Source: Thermoflavimicrobium dichotomicum
Lineage (GTDB): Bacteria > Bacillota > Bacilli > Thermoactinomycetales > Thermoactinomycetaceae
Direction of reading: 5' to 3'
NCBI RefSeq assembly: GCF_900114055.1
Contig: NZ_FORR01000003.1
Span: 62,001-126,000, forward strand
Length of the DNA: 64,000 bases
Part shown: one piece after another, positions 32,286 to 41,251 of the stretch
How the letters are laid out: each line of letters opens with the position of its first letter
How positions within the stretch are numbered: the stretch's first letter is position 1
Translations under genes and position numbers: made by a program
Notes under the pieces: generated by a model
What the model saw: only the letters and a program-made list of their open reading frames with translations
What the model was told of the DNA's origin: nothing
Databases searched by the model: none

Positions 32286-34679
32286 TTATGGGACTGATGT
32301 ACCACCCGTTTGGCCTGAACCACCAGTCTGGCCTGAACCACCTGTTTGGCCTGAACCACCTGTTTGGCCTGAACCACCTGTTTGGCCTGAACCACCCGTT
32401 TGGCCTGAACCACCAGTCTGGCCTGAACCACCTGTTTGGCCTGAACCACCCGTTTGGCCTGAACCACCCGTTTGATCAGGTCTATCTGGTCTTTCTCTTC
32501 TTGGCTTTTCCTCTTTTTTTTGGGTGTTTTTCTTTTTTTTGGCTTTCTCATTCTCAATATCATCAAAAGATGGTACGCCACGATGACATTCGAAACACTG
32601 ATACGGTACTTTTCCACCCGGATCTTTGAAGTTAGCTCCTGGTTTCATTAAATCCGGTCTTGCCTTGACAATTGCTTGGAACAAGGCTCCCCATGCATAT
32701 TTAGAAGCATTTTCTGTTGTTGGAATGTTAATTTGATATCCTGACCAAACACCGAGCGAAACTTCCGGAGTAAAACCGATAAACCAGGAGTCTACGTTAC
32801 TGGTCGTTGTTCCTGTTTTACCGGCTACATTGTAGCCACCAGCGTAGCTATTGATGAGCTGGGCAGTTCCACCTGTCACCACTTCCCGGAGCATTTTTGT
32901 CAGAGCATAAGCTACTTCTGGTTTGAATACCTGTTGTGGTTTGTGTTTCTGTTTAAAGTCATAGACAACCGTTCCATCGCTAGCCACAATCCGATCAATC
33001 AGATGCGGTTGATTAAATTGTCCGTTGTTGGCGATCGTTGCATAACCACCGGTCATTTGCGATACGGTAAATCCGTCAGTCGCTCCACCGAGAGCCAAGG
33101 TTTCTCCATCCTCTTTGGATGGATTAATATCCATTTTGTTTAAATAAGAGAAACCTTTTTGGATTCCCAACTTACGAATCAGCTTGATGGCAGGTGTATT
33201 ATAAGACCATTTCAGAGCTTTCGTTGCAGTTACAGATCCATGATATTTGCGGTCTGCATTTTGATAGTTGACGTTACCAGACTCTTTTTTGATGGGTTCA
33301 TCAACAATGATCGAATCGGGTGAAATCATCCCTTCATTCATGGATGGACCGTAGGCGAGTAATGGTTTCATCGTTGAACCTGGCTGATTGAGAAATTCTA
33401 AAGCATAGTTGTTGGTATCAGGATCTTCTTTGTCTTTTCCATAGTCCTGTTCCGCCTGGTTGCTGCTGACAAAGGAGAGAATGGCTCCTGTTTTGTTATC
33501 AATCAGTACTCCACCAACACGTTCGCGCCAGGATTTGTCATTGTAATATCTTGTGTCCAGGGACAAACTTTGAACTGATCTATTCATTTCTTCGTAAATC
33601 TTTTTGTCAATGGTGGTGTATATTTTAAAACCACCCATTCGTACCAGACTGCGATATTTATTGATCGGGACATCTTTAAAGTTTGGATCATCTTTATATA
33701 ATTCTTTAAAGATTTGAATGGCTTCCTTTTCAACAGCTTCCGTGATCATCGGATATTTATTGTAAGCATTATCTGATTTAAAGTCACTGGGTTTGGCAAA
33801 AGAATGACGAATGTCAAATTTCAATGCTTCATCATATTGGGCTTTGGTAATAAAACCTAAATCCAACATATTCTCCAACACGAGTTGCATGCGTTGGATC
33901 CCGCGTTTAATGTTCTCTTCCCGATCTTTGTTCTCAGAAAAGGGGTTATAGTTATTTTGACCTTTTACCATGCCGGCGATATAAGCAGCCTGTGCCAAAT
34001 GCAAATCTTTCACGCTTTTATTGAAGAGGAAACGAGCGGCAGCTGCCACACCGATCATGTTTCGACCATTGGCACCGGGTCCAAACTCTACACTATTTAA
34101 GTATTTAACAAAGATTTCATCTTTGCTGTAGTATTTTTCCAAGCGAATGGCATTGACCCATTCGCGAATTTTTCGCTCTTTGGTACGATCTGAGTTTGCC
34201 AAAATTTCGTTTTTAACCAGTTGTTGGGTGATGGTACTTCCACCCGTTGTGACTTCTGCTCCAATTAGCTGTTGCCAGAGAGCACGAGCAGTACCACGGT
34301 AAGAAATTCCGTGATGATCATAAAAGTCATGGTCCTCAATGGCGATAAAAGCTTTGACTAGCAGAGGATGGACATCGTTTAAGCTTTTGATGGATGTTTG
34401 CTGATTGTTTCCATCAATCATCGTTCCGATTAACTCTTCTTTTCCATCCGTTTTTGCAAAGTATGCATAACTGTTTCCATTGGACTTGCTCAATAGCCGG
34501 TCAAATTCGACTTTGGTTCGAACATTTTCATTTTTGGCAATAGCGGAAATAAGTCCGGCACCGACACCAAATGCTCCTACAGCAAGAACAATGCCTGTGA
34601 TGGAAGCAACTTTCAGGCCTGCAATCATTCGTTTTTTCCATTTATTTTTAACATCTATGTTTCTTTCTTCTTTCTGCAT
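32286..34679 (-). CDS. Class A penicillin-binding protein, copy 2, with Gly-Ser-Gly-Gln-Thr repeat tail
   Basis: 797 aa. TM near residues 15-38; GT51 motifs EDHDFYDHHG and GGSTITQQLVK; transpeptidase motifs GSTMKP, WSYNTPA and GKTGTTTSN. Near the end it has CFECH, as in copy 1, then a basic/acidic stretch and nine or ten tandem QTGGSG hexapeptides ending in TSVP. The tail is presumably a flexible extracellular linker. Start ATG follows GGGGG at about 10 nt. It lies in the same direction as copies 1 and 3. Confidence 0.92.
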   Translation of the reverse strand: MQKEERNIDVKNKWKKRMIAGLKVASITGIVLAVGAFGVGAGLISAIAKNENVRTKVEFDRLLSKSNGNSYAYFAKTDGKEELIGTMIDGNNQQTSIKSLNDVHPLLVKAFIAIEDHDFYDHHGISYRGTARALWQQLIGAEVTTGGSTITQQLVKNEILANSDRTKERKIREWVNAIRLEKYYSKDEIFVKYLNSVEFGPGANGRNMIGVAAAARFLFNKSVKDLHLAQAAYIAGMVKGQNNYNPFSENKDREENIKRGIQRMQLVLENMLDLGFITKAQYDEALKFDIRHSFAKPSDFKSDNAYNKYPMITEAVEKEAIQIFKELYKDDPNFKDVPINKYRSLVRMGGFKIYTTIDKKIYEEMNRSVQSLSLDTRYYNDKSWRERVGGVLIDNKTGAILSFVSSNQAEQDYGKDKEDPDTNNYALEFLNQPGSTMKPLLAYGPSMNEGMISPDSIIVDEPIKKESGNVNYQNADRKYHGSVTATKALKWSYNTPAIKLIRKLGIQKGFSYLNKMDINPSKEDGETLALGGATDGFTVSQMTGGYATIANNGQFNQPHLIDRIVASDGTVVYDFKQKHKPQQVFKPEVAYALTKMLREVVTGGTAQLINSYAGGYNVAGKTGTTTSNVDSWFIGFTPEVSLGVWSGYQINIPTTENASKYAWGALFQAIVKARPDLMKPGANFKDPGGKVPYQCFECHRGVPSFDDIENEKAKKKKNTQKKEEKPRRERPDRPDQTGGSGQTGGSGQTGGSGQTGGSGQTGGSGQTGGSGQTGGSGQTGGSGQTGGSGQTGGTSVP
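32304..32475 (-). repeat. 18-nt tandem repeat encoding QTGGSG
   Basis: Nine tandem 18-base units (unit core GGCCTGAACCACC on the plus strand) within PBP copy 2, differing mostly at silent positions (CCCGTT, CCTGTT, CCAGTC). It is in frame, so length change would alter only the tail. Coding repeat, not a CRISPR: there are no spacers. Confidence 0.92.
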
Positions 34680-34773
34680 GTTTCTCTAACCCCCTATATA
34701 CTACAGAGATTATAACACAGTCATAAATCAATCTTGTTATGATATTGTTGTGACAATTGTATGAAATTGGCAT

Positions 34774-34806
34774 GAAAAAACTCTAGCTAAACAAAGTTAG
34801 CTAGAG
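34774..34806 (-). terminator. Terminator of PBP copy 3, overlapping its stop codon
   Basis: Stem CTCTAGCTAA / TTAGCTAGAG with T run on the minus strand. The stop TAA (34797-34799) is part of the stem. The stem sequence resembles that of the copy 2 terminator. Confidence 0.85.
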
Positions 34807-37103
34807 CGGGGGAAACGCAAATAGCTTTCAAGGGGTGGTCGTTGCGGTGGGGGACTAGGTGGATGGGGACCCGGAGATGGTGGAGCAGGTTCGGTAGATG
34901 GTTGATCTGGTTCTTCTGTGGGCGGAGGTTCCAAAATGGGTGGGATGATCGGAATTTCCGGGAGTTTGGATTTTTTTTCTTCTTCCTCTTTTTTGCGTTG
35001 TTCTTCGAGTTTTCGGTAATACTCAGCGACTTCATCACATTCAAATCCACAAATTTCCGGCCCCAAGTAACCTGGGTGTTTAAAATGAGTCCCTTTTGGG
35101 ATGAGATCAGGGCTTGCCTTAACCGCTGCCTGAAACATATTAACCCACGCTTTTTTTACAAATTTTTCGTTGTGGGCCATGCTAAAGTTATAGTCGTATC
35201 CACCCCAAACCCCCAGTGTAATATCTGGCGTATATCCGATAAACCATAAATCACGGTCCTCATTGGTCGTGCCGGTTTTGCCAGCTAACTCATAACCAGA
35301 TGGCAGGCGTGCCTGGATATAAGTTGCCGTTCCGTTTAATACCTGTTTGAGCATCATGGTGGTTTTGTAGGCGGTTTGTGGAGAAAAAACTCTCACTGGC
35401 CTGGGCTTGTGCTCCCAAATCACTTTCCCGTCCGAATCGGTTACTTTGGAAATGAGAAAGGGTTTGTTGTAGAGTCCCTGATTGGCAAAAGTGGAGAAAG
35501 CTGCACTCATTTTTTCGACTGTAAACCCTTGGGTCATTCCACCGATCGCTGCAGATTCTCCATCGTTTGGATCAGGAGGGAGTCCCATTTTGGTTAAATA
35601 ATGAAATCCTTTTTGATGACCTAAAGCGTTAAAGGTTTTAATAGCAGGAATGTTATAAGACCATTTGAGTGCTTCTGTTACAGTGACAGGCCCTTGATAG
35701 GAACCGCTTGCATTTTTGTAGTAGCCGGATCCATCCCGTTTTCTCATTTTCTCATCGATTATTTTGGAACTGGGAGAAACGATTCCTTCTTCCATTGCTG
35801 GAGCAAAAACAAGCAAAGGCTTTATGGTGGAACCAGGTTGTCTTGAAACATGAAGGGCATGATCTTGCTGATTGACATTAAATTTTTCACTGCTGGAAAC
35901 AAAAGCGAGTACAGCTCCTGTTTTGTTATGGATAAGGGTTGCGCCCAATTGTTCCTTGGTCTTTTTTCCTTTGTATGTTCGGGGATAGAAGGTTAGTCCT
36001 TGCGTAGCCATCCGGTTGATGGCATTGTACAGTTTTTCATCGATCGTGGTGTAAAAATGGTAACCACCCGTGACTGCTTTCTTTTTGTACTCTTCCAGTA
36101 GTGCTTTGTATTTTCCTTGCTTTTTAAGCTCTTGAATATTGAGACGATCCATTTCCATCAATGTTTCGGCCGCTTCATCTTCAATCGCAAACATAATAAA
36201 AGGATACCGTTCATAACCGTCATTGAAATGCTCAGACCTCGCCAAAGATTTCTTGATATCAAATCGCAAGGCTTCTTCATATTCACGTTGGGATATCTTC
36301 TCATACTCTCGCATTTTGTCAAGGACCAGTTTCATGCGTTTAAGACCGCGTTCCAGGTTTTTGGGATCGTCATCGAGAGGGTTTAGGGCATTGGGGCGTT
36401 GAACCATACCAGCCAAGTACGCAGCTTGAGCTAAATGGAGGTGTTTGGCATCGGTGTTAAACAAACCCCGTGCTGCCGCTTCTACTCCATGCATTTTACG
36501 GCCGTGTGCCCCTTTTCCGAAGAAAACGCTGTTTAGGTAATAGACCAGGATTTCATCTTTGGAATACATTTGTTCCATCCTCAGAGCAAGAATGATTTCT
36601 TTTGCTTTGCGTGAAAAAACTTTGGAACGGTCGTTCAGGATGATGTTTTTCACCAGTTGCTGCGTAATCGTACTCCCACCCGTGGTAACTTCGCTGCCAA
36701 CTACTTGCTGATAAGCTGCACGTACGATGGAGCGGAGGACAATGCCATGATGTTCATAAAAGTCCCGATCTTCGATGGAGATAAAAGCATGAATCAGATA
36801 GGGGCTGACTTCATCCAAAGACTTGATCAGCTTGCGGTTGTTGTTATCATATCGAAGTTCGCCGATTTTTACCGGTTTTCCAGATGCATCTTTGTTGGAA
36901 AAGTAAGCATAACTGGTTTGGAATAACCCTTTTAGGCTTTTTTCAAAATCACTTTTGGTTTGGATCGTTTGATCTTGAACCATCGCTGAAACGACTCCAA
37001 TCCCGATCCCCACTGCCCCGATCGTGGTTACTAGAAAAATAGCCACTGACAATATAATCATATTCCTTATTCGTTTAAATATTCTGTTATTACTTTTGTC
37101 CAT
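34797..37103 (-). CDS. Class A penicillin-binding protein, copy 3, proline-rich tail
   Basis: 768 aa. TM near 10-35; GT51 motifs EDRDFYEHHG and GGSTITQQLVK; transpeptidase motifs GSTIKP, WSYNIPA and GKTGTTNEDRD. The CFECH of copies 1 and 2 is replaced by ICGFECDE, then a charged coiled region and a Pro-rich tail (PPSPGPHPPSPPP). The start at 37103 is chosen since GGGGTGA lies seven nt upstream; six more in-frame codons lack an SD. Three such genes in a row suggest local duplication with divergence of the tails. Confidence 0.92.
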   Translation of the reverse strand: MDKSNNRIFKRIRNMIILSVAIFLVTTIGAVGIGIGVVSAMVQDQTIQTKSDFEKSLKGLFQTSYAYFSNKDASGKPVKIGELRYDNNNRKLIKSLDEVSPYLIHAFISIEDRDFYEHHGIVLRSIVRAAYQQVVGSEVTTGGSTITQQLVKNIILNDRSKVFSRKAKEIILALRMEQMYSKDEILVYYLNSVFFGKGAHGRKMHGVEAAARGLFNTDAKHLHLAQAAYLAGMVQRPNALNPLDDDPKNLERGLKRMKLVLDKMREYEKISQREYEEALRFDIKKSLARSEHFNDGYERYPFIMFAIEDEAAETLMEMDRLNIQELKKQGKYKALLEEYKKKAVTGGYHFYTTIDEKLYNAINRMATQGLTFYPRTYKGKKTKEQLGATLIHNKTGAVLAFVSSSEKFNVNQQDHALHVSRQPGSTIKPLLVFAPAMEEGIVSPSSKIIDEKMRKRDGSGYYKNASGSYQGPVTVTEALKWSYNIPAIKTFNALGHQKGFHYLTKMGLPPDPNDGESAAIGGMTQGFTVEKMSAAFSTFANQGLYNKPFLISKVTDSDGKVIWEHKPRPVRVFSPQTAYKTTMMLKQVLNGTATYIQARLPSGYELAGKTGTTNEDRDLWFIGYTPDITLGVWGGYDYNFSMAHNEKFVKKAWVNMFQAAVKASPDLIPKGTHFKHPGYLGPEICGFECDEVAEYYRKLEEQRKKEEEEKKSKLPEIPIIPPILEPPPTEEPDQPSTEPAPPSPGPHPPSPPPQRPPLESYLRFPRSS

Positions 37104-37231
37104 CTGTCCATCACCCCACATTCTAGGGTTATATTATCCCAGAATTTTTCCTAAAACAAGGTATTTATTCTGTATTTTTTATATAAAGGGAAAAATAGGG
37201 AAATAACATGTGTTTCCTCATCCATAATACA

Positions 37232-37264
37232 CAAAAAAGCTGTTGGCTTTTGACCAACAGCTTT
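37232..37264 (-). terminator. Terminator of rpsD
   Basis: Ten-bp stem AAGCTGTTGG / CCAACAGCTT with T run on the minus strand. Confidence 0.92.
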
Positions 37265-37276
37265 TGATTGCATCGA

Positions 37277-37876
37277 TTAACGAGAATAGAACTCAACGAT
37301 CAGGGTTTCGTTGATTTCCGTTGGCATTTCAGAACGCTCAGGAAGACGGGTTAGAGTACCTTCCATCTTGCTTTCATCAAAGCTCAGGAACTCAGGCAGG
37401 TAAGTACGATCTTCCAAAGCTTCTTTTACCACTTGCAGGTTCCGGCTTTTTTCACGCAATCCGATAACATCGCCTACTTGTACTTGATAAGAAGGGCGGT
37501 CTACTTTTTTACCGTTTACGGTAACATGACCGTGTACAACCAATTGGCGAGCTTGGGCACGGGTACGAGCAAAACCAAGACGATATACGAGATTGTCCAG
37601 ACGGGATTCAAGCAATTTCAAGAAGTTTTCACCGTGAACCCCTTTCATTTTACCCGCTTGTACAAACAGGTTGCGGAATTGTCTTTCGCCCAAACCGTAC
37701 ATGAAACGCAGTTTTTGTTTTTCTTGTAACTGTAGACCGTATTCGCTGAGTTTTTTACGAGTATGACCGTGCTGTCCAGGTGGGTATGGACGTTTGCTTA
37801 ATTCCTTGCCTGTACCGGAAAGAGAAATACCCAGACGACGGCTCAGTTTCCAACGTGGTCCAGTATAACGTGCCAT
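37277..37876 (-). CDS. rpsD: 30S ribosomal protein S4
   Basis: 199-aa primary rRNA-binding protein of the small subunit, start [16 protein letters not shown], with the S4 RNA-binding segment [20 protein letters not shown] and [11 protein letters not shown]. It has the four-cysteine-free short N-terminus. SD AAAGGAGA. As in other Firmicutes it stands alone with its own terminator and a long structured leader. Confidence 0.97.
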   Translation of the reverse strand: MARYTGPRWKLSRRLGISLSGTGKELSKRPYPPGQHGHTRKKLSEYGLQLQEKQKLRFMYGLGERQFRNLFVQAGKMKGVHGENFLKLLESRLDNLVYRLGFARTRAQARQLVVHGHVTVNGKKVDRPSYQVQVGDVIGLREKSRNLQVVKEALEDRTYLPEFLSFDESKMEGTLTRLPERSEMPTEINETLIVEFYSR

Positions 37877-38068
37877 AATCGTTCTCCTTTCATCATTTGC
37901 GTATTTAGCAAATGACAGGGTTTCTGGTTCACTTGCCTATCCGCTTGTCTTCCGGATAGCGACGAAAGACAGGATACCTATGAACAATGATTCATAGGGG
38001 AACCAGTGAGGGTGAATCCCTTCACCACCTATCCTTTGCTAGCTATCCTCAATCCCCCAAGGAGGTTT
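37877..38068 (-). promoter_or_regulatory. Structured rpsD leader (candidate S4 autoregulatory site)
   Basis: The 190-nt region upstream of rpsD contains nested helices: CTGGTTC (37924-37930) with GAACCAG (38000-38006), enclosing CTATCCG/CGGATAG (37937-37959) and CCTATGAA/TTCATAGG (37977-37998), plus GGTGAA/TTCACC and CATTTGC/GCAAATG hairpins, the last just before the SD. S4 represses rpsD through such a leader in Bacillus; the S4 site here is inferred from position and folding. Confidence 0.72.
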
Positions 38069-38087
38069 TGAGTCATACAAAGCAATA

Positions 38088-38771
38088 TTATACTTGATTG
38101 GAGTGGAAAGTCAATGATGGATTCGATGATGGTCGAGGCGGTTTTACCCGTACATAGTAAATAGGCATCCCTTGGCTGACAAACTTATCTTCATATTCCG
38201 TGGTGATATTGTGCTCATTGTAAGGGCTATGATGTAAATCAGTCGTTTGCTCCACGATTTCCCAACCCATTTCCGTAAATTCCTCCAAGGAGAAAGTGTA
38301 TAAGCCTTCACTATCGGTTTTTAGGATTAAATCTCCATCTGGAGCAAGGATGTCTTTATACATATTTAAAAACACCCGATAGGTCAATCTTCGTTTGGTG
38401 TGCCGCTTTTTGGGCCATGGATCACTAAAGTGCAAAAAGAAACGACTAACTTCTCCCGGTGCAAAAATTTCGGGGAGTTTTTTTACATCGATCCACAAAT
38501 AACGGATATTTGTACATTCAGTAGCTTCGCCTTTTTGTACTGCTTTTAAGAGCACTTCTTCGACCCGTTCTACACCAATCCAATTTTTATCTGGATGTAA
38601 AGAAGCTGCTTTGGCCAGAAATTGCCCTTTTCCCGTACCCAATTCAACGAAAAGGGGTTGGGGGTTTGGAAATAGTGTTTGCCATTTACCACGCCATTGC
38701 TCTGGGTCTTTGACCACAAGCGGATTTTCCATTAAAAATGGTATGGCTTTTGGATTTCTTCTTAGACGCAT
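38088..38771 (-). CDS. trmB: tRNA (guanine-N7-)-methyltransferase
   Basis: 227-aa SAM-dependent enzyme making m7G46 in tRNA. Motifs: ELGTGKGQFLAKAA (SAM loop), NWIGVERVEEVL, FLHFSDPWPKKRHTKRRL (catalytic DPWPKxRH) and LKTDSEGLYTFSLE. Full length for the family. SD is a modest GAGG. Confidence 0.95.
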   Translation of the reverse strand: MRLRRNPKAIPFLMENPLVVKDPEQWRGKWQTLFPNPQPLFVELGTGKGQFLAKAASLHPDKNWIGVERVEEVLLKAVQKGEATECTNIRYLWIDVKKLPEIFAPGEVSRFFLHFSDPWPKKRHTKRRLTYRVFLNMYKDILAPDGDLILKTDSEGLYTFSLEEFTEMGWEIVEQTTDLHHSPYNEHNITTEYEDKFVSQGMPIYYVRVKPPRPSSNPSLTFHSNQV

Positions 38772-38940
38772 AGATGATCCAACCTCATTTGCTTAGTTTT
38801 CTTTGTTCTGCTATCAAGGAGTTATTATACATTACAGGACTTGCTGGCTGAAAGACCACGGTTTCAATCGCAGACAGCACAAAGTGATGGAAATATTCTT
38901 GCGAGCTGTGGGGAATGGGGTTCGTTTCCGTGTATATGCG

Positions 38941-38976
38941 AAAAAAATCCCCCACATGCTGGGCTCATGCGGGGGA
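38941..38976 (-). terminator. Terminator of the ald-DUF779 operon
   Basis: Stem TCCCCCACATG / CATGCGGGGGA (one mismatch), followed on the minus strand by seven T. Confidence 0.9.
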
Positions 38977-38982
38977 AATGTA

Positions 38983-39372
38983 CTATTCATGGGTATGATT
39001 CGGAAAAGAAATGGGTTCAAGTCGCTGACGCTCTTCATCAGTAAAGACGCGTGAGCGGGTCACGAAGCGGACACCTAATGGAATTTCAAGTGAAAAAGAT
39101 GCTCCACGGCCAGGAGTGACATCGATTATGAGCTGAGTGTGTTGCCAGTACTCAAATTGAGAACGGGACATGTAAAAGGGACAACCGGCAATCCTGCCCA
39201 AGAGAACATCATTTGAACCTACACGAAATTGTCCTTTTTTGAAACACATGGGGGCTGAACCATCACAGCATCCACCACTTTGATGAAACATCAACTCCCC
39301 ATGTTTTTCCATTAGCTGTTCAATCACCTGACGGGCTTCTTCTGTTACCAATACTCGTTTAACCTGTTGCAC
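38983..39372 (-). CDS. DUF779 family protein, aldehyde dehydrogenase partner
   Basis: 129-aa protein with the DUF779 hallmark GGCCDGSAPMC (Cys-Cys and a third Cys) and the later IAGCPFYMSRSQFEYWQHT, which may bind metal. The GTG start has GGAGAAGATCAGAG upstream. It lies 21 nt after ald in the same direction. Genes of this family are commonly found next to ExaC/AcoD-type aldehyde dehydrogenases, and a role in maturation or assistance of that enzyme is inferred. Confidence 0.88.
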   Translation of the reverse strand: MQQVKRVLVTEEARQVIEQLMEKHGELMFHQSGGCCDGSAPMCFKKGQFRVGSNDVLLGRIAGCPFYMSRSQFEYWQHTQLIIDVTPGRGASFSLEIPLGVRFVTRSRVFTDEERQRLEPISFPNHTHE

Positions 39373-39393
39373 CTCTGATCTTCTCCTTAAGAG

Positions 39394-40926
39394 TTAAAAC
39401 AGGCCCGTTGGGTTTTTATCATAAGAAATTAACAGGTTTTTCGTTTGACGATAATGGTCCAACATCATTTTGTGAGTTTCACGGCCAATTCCAGATTGCT
39501 TGTATCCGCCAAAGGCAGCATGAGCTGGGTAGAGGTGGTAGCAGTTAACCCATACCCTACCAGCTTGGATTCCACGGGCAATTTGATAGGCCTGATGCAT
39601 ATCGCGTGTCCAAACTCCAGCACCGAGACCATATAAGGTATCATTTGCGATTTCCAATAATTCTTTTTCATCTTTGAAGGTAGTGACAGAGACAACCGGT
39701 CCAAAGATTTCCTCTTGGAAAATGCGCATTTTGTTATTACCAAAGAAGACGGTTGGCTCGATGTAATATCCATTCGGATATTTTTCGATTTTTAATGGTT
39801 TACCACCAGTGAGGCATTGGGCTCCTTCTTCCTTACCTAGAGCAATGTAGCTAAGAATTTTTTCGTACTGATCACTTGATGCCTGGGCTCCCATCATGGT
39901 TGCTGGATCAAGAGGGTCGCCTACTTTGATCTTTTTCACTCGTTCTAAAGCCCGGGCGATAAATTCATCATAGATGGATTCCTGGATCAATGCTCGTGAT
40001 GGACATGTACAAACTTCTCCCTGGTTTAAGGCGAACATCGTAAATCCTTCCACAGCTTTCTCCAGGAATTCATCGTTTTCTCTCATGACACTTTCGGTAA
40101 AGATGTTTGGTGATTTACCACCCAATTCAAGGGTAACAGGTACAATATTTTCCGAAGCATATTGCATAATCAGGCGACCTGTCGTGGTCTCACCTGTAAA
40201 GGCGAGTTTGCCTATGCGTGGCGAAGTAGCGAGTGGTTGTCCTGCTTCAATTCCAAAACCGTTCACAATATTGAGGACACCAGGTGGAAGCAGGTCAGTG
40301 ATCAGCTCGGCAAACAAAAGGACGGTTACAGGAGTCTGTTCGGCTGGCTTGAGGACGACACAGTTACCTGCAGCCAATGCTGGAGCCAATTTCCATGCGG
40401 CCATCAATAGTGGAAAGTTCCATGGAATAATTTGTCCAACGACGCCAATCGGTTCTTTGATATGGATCGCAACCGTTGATGCATCCAGTTCGGAGAAAGC
40501 CCCTTCTTCTGCGCGGATTACACCTGCAAAATAGCGAAAGTGGTCAGCAGCGAGTGGTATATCCGCATTCAGTGTCTCACGAATGGGTTTTCCATTGTCC
40601 CATGTTTCGGACAAGGCAAGTAGCTCGCGATTTTCCTCAATTCGCTCAGCAATTTTTATTAAGATGTTGCTCCGTTCCGCGGGTGAAAGCTTACCCCACT
40701 TTTCTTTTGCAGCATGAGCATGATCCAAAGCCAACTCAATATCCTCTTTTTGCGACCGGGGTACTTTGGTGAAAACTTGGCCATTCACGGGGGAGATCAC
40801 ATCAAAATATTCTCCACCTACAGGCGGTACCCATTCACCACCAATAAAATTCTCATATTTCGGTTTGTAGTGAAGAATACTTCCTTCCGTATTTGGCGCT
40901 AAAAATGGAGTTGCCTTTTTACTCAT
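39394..40926 (-). CDS. NAD-dependent (acet)aldehyde dehydrogenase, AcoD/ExaC type
   Basis: 510-aa ALDH. NAD-binding [20 protein letters not shown] and [13 protein letters not shown], catalytic Glu in [10 protein letters not shown] and nucleophile Cys in [11 protein letters not shown] are all present, and the C-terminal [13 protein letters not shown] is typical. SD GGAGG. It probably oxidises acetaldehyde or other short aldehydes from ethanol or acetoin catabolism to acetate, which AcsA could then activate. It is preceded by a sigma-54 promoter and an AcoR-like activator gene on the other strand. Confidence 0.93.
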   Translation of the reverse strand: MSKKATPFLAPNTEGSILHYKPKYENFIGGEWVPPVGGEYFDVISPVNGQVFTKVPRSQKEDIELALDHAHAAKEKWGKLSPAERSNILIKIAERIEENRELLALSETWDNGKPIRETLNADIPLAADHFRYFAGVIRAEEGAFSELDASTVAIHIKEPIGVVGQIIPWNFPLLMAAWKLAPALAAGNCVVLKPAEQTPVTVLLFAELITDLLPPGVLNIVNGFGIEAGQPLATSPRIGKLAFTGETTTGRLIMQYASENIVPVTLELGGKSPNIFTESVMRENDEFLEKAVEGFTMFALNQGEVCTCPSRALIQESIYDEFIARALERVKKIKVGDPLDPATMMGAQASSDQYEKILSYIALGKEEGAQCLTGGKPLKIEKYPNGYYIEPTVFFGNNKMRIFQEEIFGPVVSVTTFKDEKELLEIANDTLYGLGAGVWTRDMHQAYQIARGIQAGRVWVNCYHLYPAHAAFGGYKQSGIGRETHKMMLDHYRQTKNLLISYDKNPTGLF

Positions 40927-40980
40927 TTGCTCGACCTCCAGTGGAATAATGTGGGAGCGATGCTTTCACCTCAATATATG

Positions 40981-40996
40981 TGCAAAAATGATGCCA
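40981..40996 (-). promoter_or_regulatory. Sigma-54 (-24/-12) promoter of ald-DUF779
   Basis: On the minus strand TGGCATCATTTTTGCA matches the sigma-54 consensus TGGCAC-N5-TTGCA except for one base, with GG and GC ten bases apart. It lies 55 nt upstream of the ald start. Confidence 0.82.
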
Positions 40997-41057
40997 AATT
41001 TATAACGTAATGAAATAAGATAGTTGTCGAAATGAAAGTGTTTCATGATTGTTTCTG

Positions 41058-41104
41058 TGTTTCAAAATGGAACAAACACATGCGTTTCAAAATGGATAAA
41101 ACGC
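41058..41104. promoter_or_regulatory. Candidate enhancer sites for the AcoR-like activator
   Basis: Two copies of GTTTCAAAATGGA: TGTTTCAAAATGGAACA (41058-41074) with dyad TGTTTC/GAACA, and a second at 41082-41104 whose flanks GCGTTT/AAAACGC are inverted. They lie 60-110 nt upstream of the -24 element, as expected for an upstream activating sequence. The rest of 40927-41251 is AT-rich without a gene. Confidence 0.65.
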
Positions 41105-41251
41105 ATTGTTTATGTTTAAAGCATACATTGTTTACAATTATTGAATGGTTATATCACTTACGATATAATCAAAATAGTTAATTTTGACCATAATGTAATC
41201 AGAATAGTTTTAACTATAAATACGAGAAAGGGAGGATCGTTTTATTTCGGT

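Noticed and set aside
32304-32475. Possible CRISPR array
   Set aside because: Units are contiguous 18-mers without spacers and lie within a coding frame.
32224-32629. Plus-strand frames with PEPPVW or LNHLFG repeats opposite the PBP tail
   Set aside because: They are antisense shadows of the QTGGSG coding repeat; no SD and no start context.
39974-40534. 186-codon open frame on the plus strand
   Set aside because: Antisense to the aldehyde dehydrogenase gene, which has full family motifs; no SD.
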